A DNA stretch of 8,598 nt from an uncultured Coriobacteriales bacterium (lineage in GTDB: Bacteria > Actinomycetota > Coriobacteriia > Coriobacteriales > UMGS124): positions 1-8,598 of the forward strand of contig CAKUKJ010000076.1 of NCBI GenBank assembly GCA_934662525.1. Direction: 5' to 3'. A model generated the notes under the pieces. It saw nothing but the letters and a program-made list of their open reading frames with translations, was not told where the DNA came from and ran no database searches. Both the position numbers and the translations under genes were made by a program. Below are positions 5,870 to 8,598 of the stretch, in pieces (the stretch's first letter is position 1; the number at the start of each line of letters is the position of its first letter).

Positions 5870-8137
5870 CTAGATGTTTCGTGCTGCAATGTTCGCGGCG
5901 GCAACCGCCTCGGCGATGTTGTACGGGTCGTTGCAGTCTCCCACGGAAACGACCTCGTAGCCGGCCTCAGCAAGCTCAGTGGCCAGGGCAGTGTTGGAGA
6001 GCATGTCGCGTGCATCGATGAGGGTGTCGCAGGCGACGCTCTCATCGATGCCGCTTTCGGCCGTGATGACAACCGCGCCGCTGTCGACGGACTTGATCGT
6101 TGCACTGGGCATGATGCGTACGCCGTGTGCGTTCAGACCTGTTTTTACGAAGTCCTGGACGTTGGTGGAGTGGCCCTTCTCAAAGTCGGCCATTGCGTCG
6201 GGCATGGCAATGGTGACCTTCTTGCCCAACGAAACGAGGTATACGGCCAGGTCGATGGCTTGGCAATTGCCGCCGTAGACAACCACCCTGTCGCCGGCCG
6301 CCTCATACGGATAGTCGGTGATTGACACAACATTGGTTGCTTCGTTCGACTGGAATTCGGCGTCGGCGCGAAGTCCGCCGACGGCCATCACTACCATGTC
6401 GGGATTCTCCTGCTCGACAAGCTCTCTCGTCACCTCTTGTCCGAGGACAAGGCCCGCGCCTGTTGTCTCGAGCTGGTGGGTGAGGTAGGCGACATACTGC
6501 GAGAGGTTCTCGTGCGGGCCCTTGACTGCCTCGGCGAAAGGCAGCAAGCCTCCTGTATAGGAGTTCTTTTCGTACACGGTCACGTTGTGGCCACGCTGCG
6601 CGGCGATGCGGGCGGCTTCCATGCCGGCGGGTCCCGCGCCTACCACCATGACCCTCTTGGGGGATGTGGCGGGCGTCGGGTTCCAACCCTCCGGCATCCA
6701 TTCGTGGTAGGCACGGTGAGATGCGGCGTTCACGCGGCACATCTCTGGCAGCGTGCCCGTCTTGTCGGGGCTGTAATAGCAGTGCAGGCAGCGCGTGCAG
6801 GGTGCGATCTCGTCGATTCTGCCTTGGCGCAGCTTGTTCACGTATTCAGGATCGACGCAAATGGGGCGGTTGATCATGAGGAAATCGAGTTTGTTGTCCT
6901 GGAGTGCCTGCTCGAAGAAGTCAGGAGCGTGTGCGGGGTCCATGTATATGGCTGCGCCGACGGGAATCGACACGGCGGACTTAATCTCCTTGGCCACGTC
7001 GAGGAGAAGGCCGCAGCCCGAGTGGCTGCCGTCGAGCATGCCCTCGAAATGGCGGTCGAAGTCAAATTGGTAACCGAAGCCGTTGTTGCCCTCCATGCCG
7101 CGCGCGCAGAAGTACAGGTCACCGCCAAACTGGGCGATGTGTTGGTTGACTCCGAGACGCACGTGCAGCGAATCCGCTCCTGCGGCCTCGAATGCCTGGG
7201 CGATGGCCTTGACTTCGGCCACGCTGTTCAGCATGTGGTTGTCGCCGATGGTGGTGTCGTTCTCCTCCACTCCGTTGATGAGGATCTGAACGACGAAGTC
7301 GTCCCCACAGGCCTCTTTGATGCCCCGAATGATCTCACAGACGAAGCGCGTCCGGTTTTCCATCGACTGGGGGCCGTACTCGTCGGTCCGGTTGTTGCGG
7401 TCGCGCGAGAGGAAAGACTGGCCAACGTTGTTGGCGGCCGAGTTCAGCTCGAAGGCGTCAAAGCCAAGTTCGTGCAGCTTTTTTGCCACATCGATGATTG
7501 CGGCCTGTATGCTGTGGACGTCGTCGGTCGAGTAGTTGCCGATGAAGGGCTCCGTATACGTGAGGGGGCCGATGGGCGATCCCATGGTGTCGAGCTGATA
7601 CCCGGCATAGCCTCCGTGTGAATGGATGCCGTCGAGCAGGCCCTGGACGTCGTAATCCTCGAAGCGATTGTAATCGAGCAGCATCAGGGTGTCGAAGCCG
7701 TTCGCGTGCGGGTCGAGGGCGGCTTCTTTGGTCTCGTCGTCAAAGCGCTTGGCGAAGTTTTCGATCCAGACAAGTTCGACCCCGCCGCGAGCGAAATTCT
7801 CATAATAGGCGATATATTCTTCAGGGTTCTCGGCAAAAAACGCCATCTGCCCTGCGGCCGTTTTTACCATGCGGTGATGCAGGGAGAGGTGGCCGATCTG
7901 CAAATCGGAAAACAGCTTGGTCTTTGAAAAGTCCTCGATGGTGCAGGAAGTATAGTCGTCCTCTTGTGGGTTGAGGCGTGTATATGCCGTGCGTGCATCC
8001 AACATCTCGTTGCTCGCGACGCTTTCATCGGCGCAGGCCGTCCTCGCCAGGGGTGCGGACGATACGATGCTCGTTGCGGCGACACCCAGCGCGGCGCTGC
8101 CGGCCAAAAAGCCCCTTCGTGTGAAATTCAGTTCCAT
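5870..8137 (-). CDS. Tat-exported old yellow enzyme-type oxidoreductase (2,4-dienoyl-CoA reductase / trimethylamine dehydrogenase-like), FMN + [4Fe-4S] + FAD
   Basis: The protein has 755 residues; GGAGG lies eight bases before the start. Residues 1-36 are a Tat signal (FTRRGFLAG, R7-R8, cut after ACA). A TIM barrel of the old yellow enzyme type covers about 72-440. It shows FLSRDRNNRTDEYGPQSMENRTRF (242-265, the family FLS..N.RtDeYG..enR signature), GYQL (179-182) and an NRP near 423-425 likely contacting FMN. Four cysteines, C447, C450, C453 and C467, form a [4Fe-4S] motif. A Rossmann fold follows, with VVGAGPAG (498-505) and VYEK (521-524) for FAD. A second nucleotide-binding segment (617-632) has lost the glycine motif (GGNCQA). 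GDC (733-735) near the C-terminus is typical. Relatives reduce C=C bonds next to carbonyls (FadH, BaiCD/BaiH, daidzein reductase) or oxidise amines. The usual HxxH/N substrate motif reads NSAA (232-235). The Tat signal is unusual, since these relatives are cytoplasmic. The substrate is unknown. The LuxR gene just upstream on the same strand is the likely regulator. Confidence 0.94.
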   Translation of the reverse strand: MELNFTRRGFLAGSAALGVAATSIVSSAPLARTACADESVASNEMLDARTAYTRLNPQEDDYTSCTIEDFSKTKLFSDLQIGHLSLHHRMVKTAAGQMAFFAENPEEYIAYYENFARGGVELVWIENFAKRFDDETKEAALDPHANGFDTLMLLDYNRFEDYDVQGLLDGIHSHGGYAGYQLDTMGSPIGPLTYTEPFIGNYSTDDVHSIQAAIIDVAKKLHELGFDAFELNSAANNVGQSFLSRDRNNRTDEYGPQSMENRTRFVCEIIRGIKEACGDDFVVQILINGVEENDTTIGDNHMLNSVAEVKAIAQAFEAAGADSLHVRLGVNQHIAQFGGDLYFCARGMEGNNGFGYQFDFDRHFEGMLDGSHSGCGLLLDVAKEIKSAVSIPVGAAIYMDPAHAPDFFEQALQDNKLDFLMINRPICVDPEYVNKLRQGRIDEIAPCTRCLHCYYSPDKTGTLPEMCRVNAASHRAYHEWMPEGWNPTPATSPKRVMVVGAGPAGMEAARIAAQRGHNVTVYEKNSYTGGLLPFAEAVKGPHENLSQYVAYLTHQLETTGAGLVLGQEVTRELVEQENPDMVVMAVGGLRADAEFQSNEATNVVSITDYPYEAAGDRVVVYGGNCQAIDLAVYLVSLGKKVTIAMPDAMADFEKGHSTNVQDFVKTGLNAHGVRIMPSATIKSVDSGAVVITAESGIDESVACDTLIDARDMLSNTALATELAEAGYEVVSVGDCNDPYNIAEAVAAANIAARNI

Positions 8138-8162
8138 TCCATGCTCCTCCCTGTCATAGCCG

Positions 8163-8187
8163 GGCGTTTGTCCGGCCGGTTAACGCC
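8163..8187. promoter_or_regulatory. Nested dyad upstream of the old yellow enzyme-type gene, candidate operator or leader hairpin
   Basis: GGCGTT (8163-8168) and AACGCC (8182-8187) are perfect inverted repeats around the perfect palindrome CCGGCCGG (8172-8179). The two centres coincide within half a base. The dyad lies about 26-50 bases before the start codon at 8137, where a repressor or activator site or an mRNA hairpin could act. Its role is inferred. Confidence 0.4.
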
Positions 8188-8203
8188 AGGGTGGCGGTTT
8201 CCA

Positions 8204-8256
8204 CATGGGGATGCAATCGCGCTTGCGTGTGAATGTGCGTGTCACCCGCATGGGGG
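8204..8256. repeat. Short direct repeats in the gap upstream of the old yellow enzyme-type gene
   Basis: CATGGGG occurs at 8204-8210 and again at 8249-8255, each followed within a few bases by an ATTGCG- or CAATCGCG-like stretch. GCGTGT occurs at 8225-8230 and 8237-8242, 12 bp apart. These lie between the LuxR stop and the next start and may be part of the promoter region. No clear -10/-35 pair was found on the minus strand. Confidence 0.3.
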
Positions 8257-8285
8257 ATTGCGTTTTTTGGGATGCTCGTGCCCGG

Positions 8286-8598
8286 CTAGTTCAGGATATC
8301 CAACCGATTGGCGGCGGTCTGCCTGTCTAGGAGATCGACGAGCTCCTGGCGCGAGTGCAGGCCGGTCTTTGCGTAGATGTGGCTGACGTGGGTCTTTACG
8401 GTTTCACTGGAGATATCCAGTTGCACCGACATGTCGGCACGGCTCATGCCTTGGTATAGGCAGGCGAGTATCTCGGATTCGCGTTTGGTGAGGCCGTAGC
8501 ATGTGCCAACGCTCGCGCAAGCGGCTCGTAATTCGTCGCCATGCGCTGCGCAGGGGCGGCTTGAGCTGAAGGTCGCCAGAAAGACAACGGAGAGCAGC
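8286..8598 (-). CDS. LuxR-family transcriptional regulator, 3' end (partial), likely membrane-integral
   Basis: This is the last 103 codons of a gene that begins beyond the right edge and ends with TAG at 8286-8288. The fragment starts with a hydrophobic stretch, LLSVVFLATF, which looks like the end of a last membrane segment. A linker leads to a complete LuxR/GerE helix-turn-helix, with GLTKRESEILACLYQG at its start, SSETVKTHVSHIYAKTGLHS as the recognition region, and RQELVDLLDRQ closing the domain. It resembles the regulator at 1923-3401 in layout (the TVK-HV--IY-K-GLHS core is shared) but the sequences differ clearly, so it is a paralogue and not a recent duplicate. It lies 148 bp upstream of the old yellow enzyme-type gene on the same strand and is its probable regulator. 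The N-terminal sensor domain cannot be seen. Confidence 0.92.
   Translation of the reverse strand, partial: LLSVVFLATFSSSRPCAAHGDELRAACASVGTCYGLTKRESEILACLYQGMSRADMSVQLDISSETVKTHVSHIYAKTGLHSRQELVDLLDRQTAANRLDILN

Noticed and set aside
6437..7621. 394-codon open frame on the plus strand
   Set aside because: Antisense to the old yellow enzyme-type gene, Val/His/Ala/Gly-rich and without a family signature.
8241..8266. Plus-strand hairpin CCC/GGG followed by a T-run (TTTTTT at 8263-8268)
   Set aside because: It would terminate plus-strand transcription, but no plus-strand gene lies upstream, and the stem is only three pairs.
1..8598. CRISPR array, tRNA or rRNA genes, insertion sequence transposase
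   Set aside because: No regularly spaced repeats, no cloverleaf with a conserved T-loop, no rRNA-like stretch and no transposase domain were seen on either strand.

Overview
The window looks like chromosomal DNA from a high-GC anaerobic gut actinobacterium of the class Coriobacteriia, most likely the family Eggerthellaceae (Eggerthella, Gordonibacter, Adlercreutzia, Slackia and relatives). The basis is the mix of genes. There are two large flavoprotein reductases, each with a twin-arginine (Tat) export signal. Each lies next to a LuxR-type regulator, one seen to carry a multi-spanning membrane domain and the other ending in the same way. This family is known for many such reductase/regulator cassettes used for anaerobic respiration or for reducing dietary and host compounds. 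The genus cannot be fixed from the sequence alone.

Layout, left to right. Bases 3-140 hold what may be the tail of an unidentified upstream gene. At 279-1874 (+) is an AAA-ATPase-like / PD-(D/E)XK nuclease-fold protein (PF09820 + DUF1703 type), a lineage-expanded accessory family. It converges on a complete membrane-bound LuxR regulator (1923-3401, -). That regulator is divergent from a Tat-exported FAD-dependent reductase of the fumarate reductase flavoprotein family (3765-5534, +). The 363-bp divergent interval is unusually structured: a cluster of GAGCC/GGCTC dyads, a TTGACA box inside a small palindrome, and an 87-bp palindromic element with perfect 8-bp terminal inverted repeats. A 335-bp convergent gap follows, with a candidate terminator for each flanking gene. 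Then comes a Tat-exported three-domain enzyme of the old yellow enzyme / 2,4-dienoyl-CoA reductase / trimethylamine dehydrogenase type (5870-8137, -), preceded on the same strand by the 3' end of a second LuxR-type regulator (8286-8598, -, running off the window).

How they may work together (inference): there are two reductase cassettes, each an exported flavoenzyme with its own one-component regulator. The regulator would sense a small molecule through its membrane domain and switch on the reductase. Neither reductase has its own cytochrome or membrane anchor here, so electrons must come from elsewhere, probably the menaquinol pool through proteins encoded outside the window. The old yellow enzyme-type protein has lost the usual glycines of its second dinucleotide-binding motif, which fits an enzyme working outside the cytoplasm without NAD(P)H. 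The substrates of both enzymes are unknown; changes at the usual substrate-binding positions argue against simple fumarate reductase or standard ene-reductase activity.
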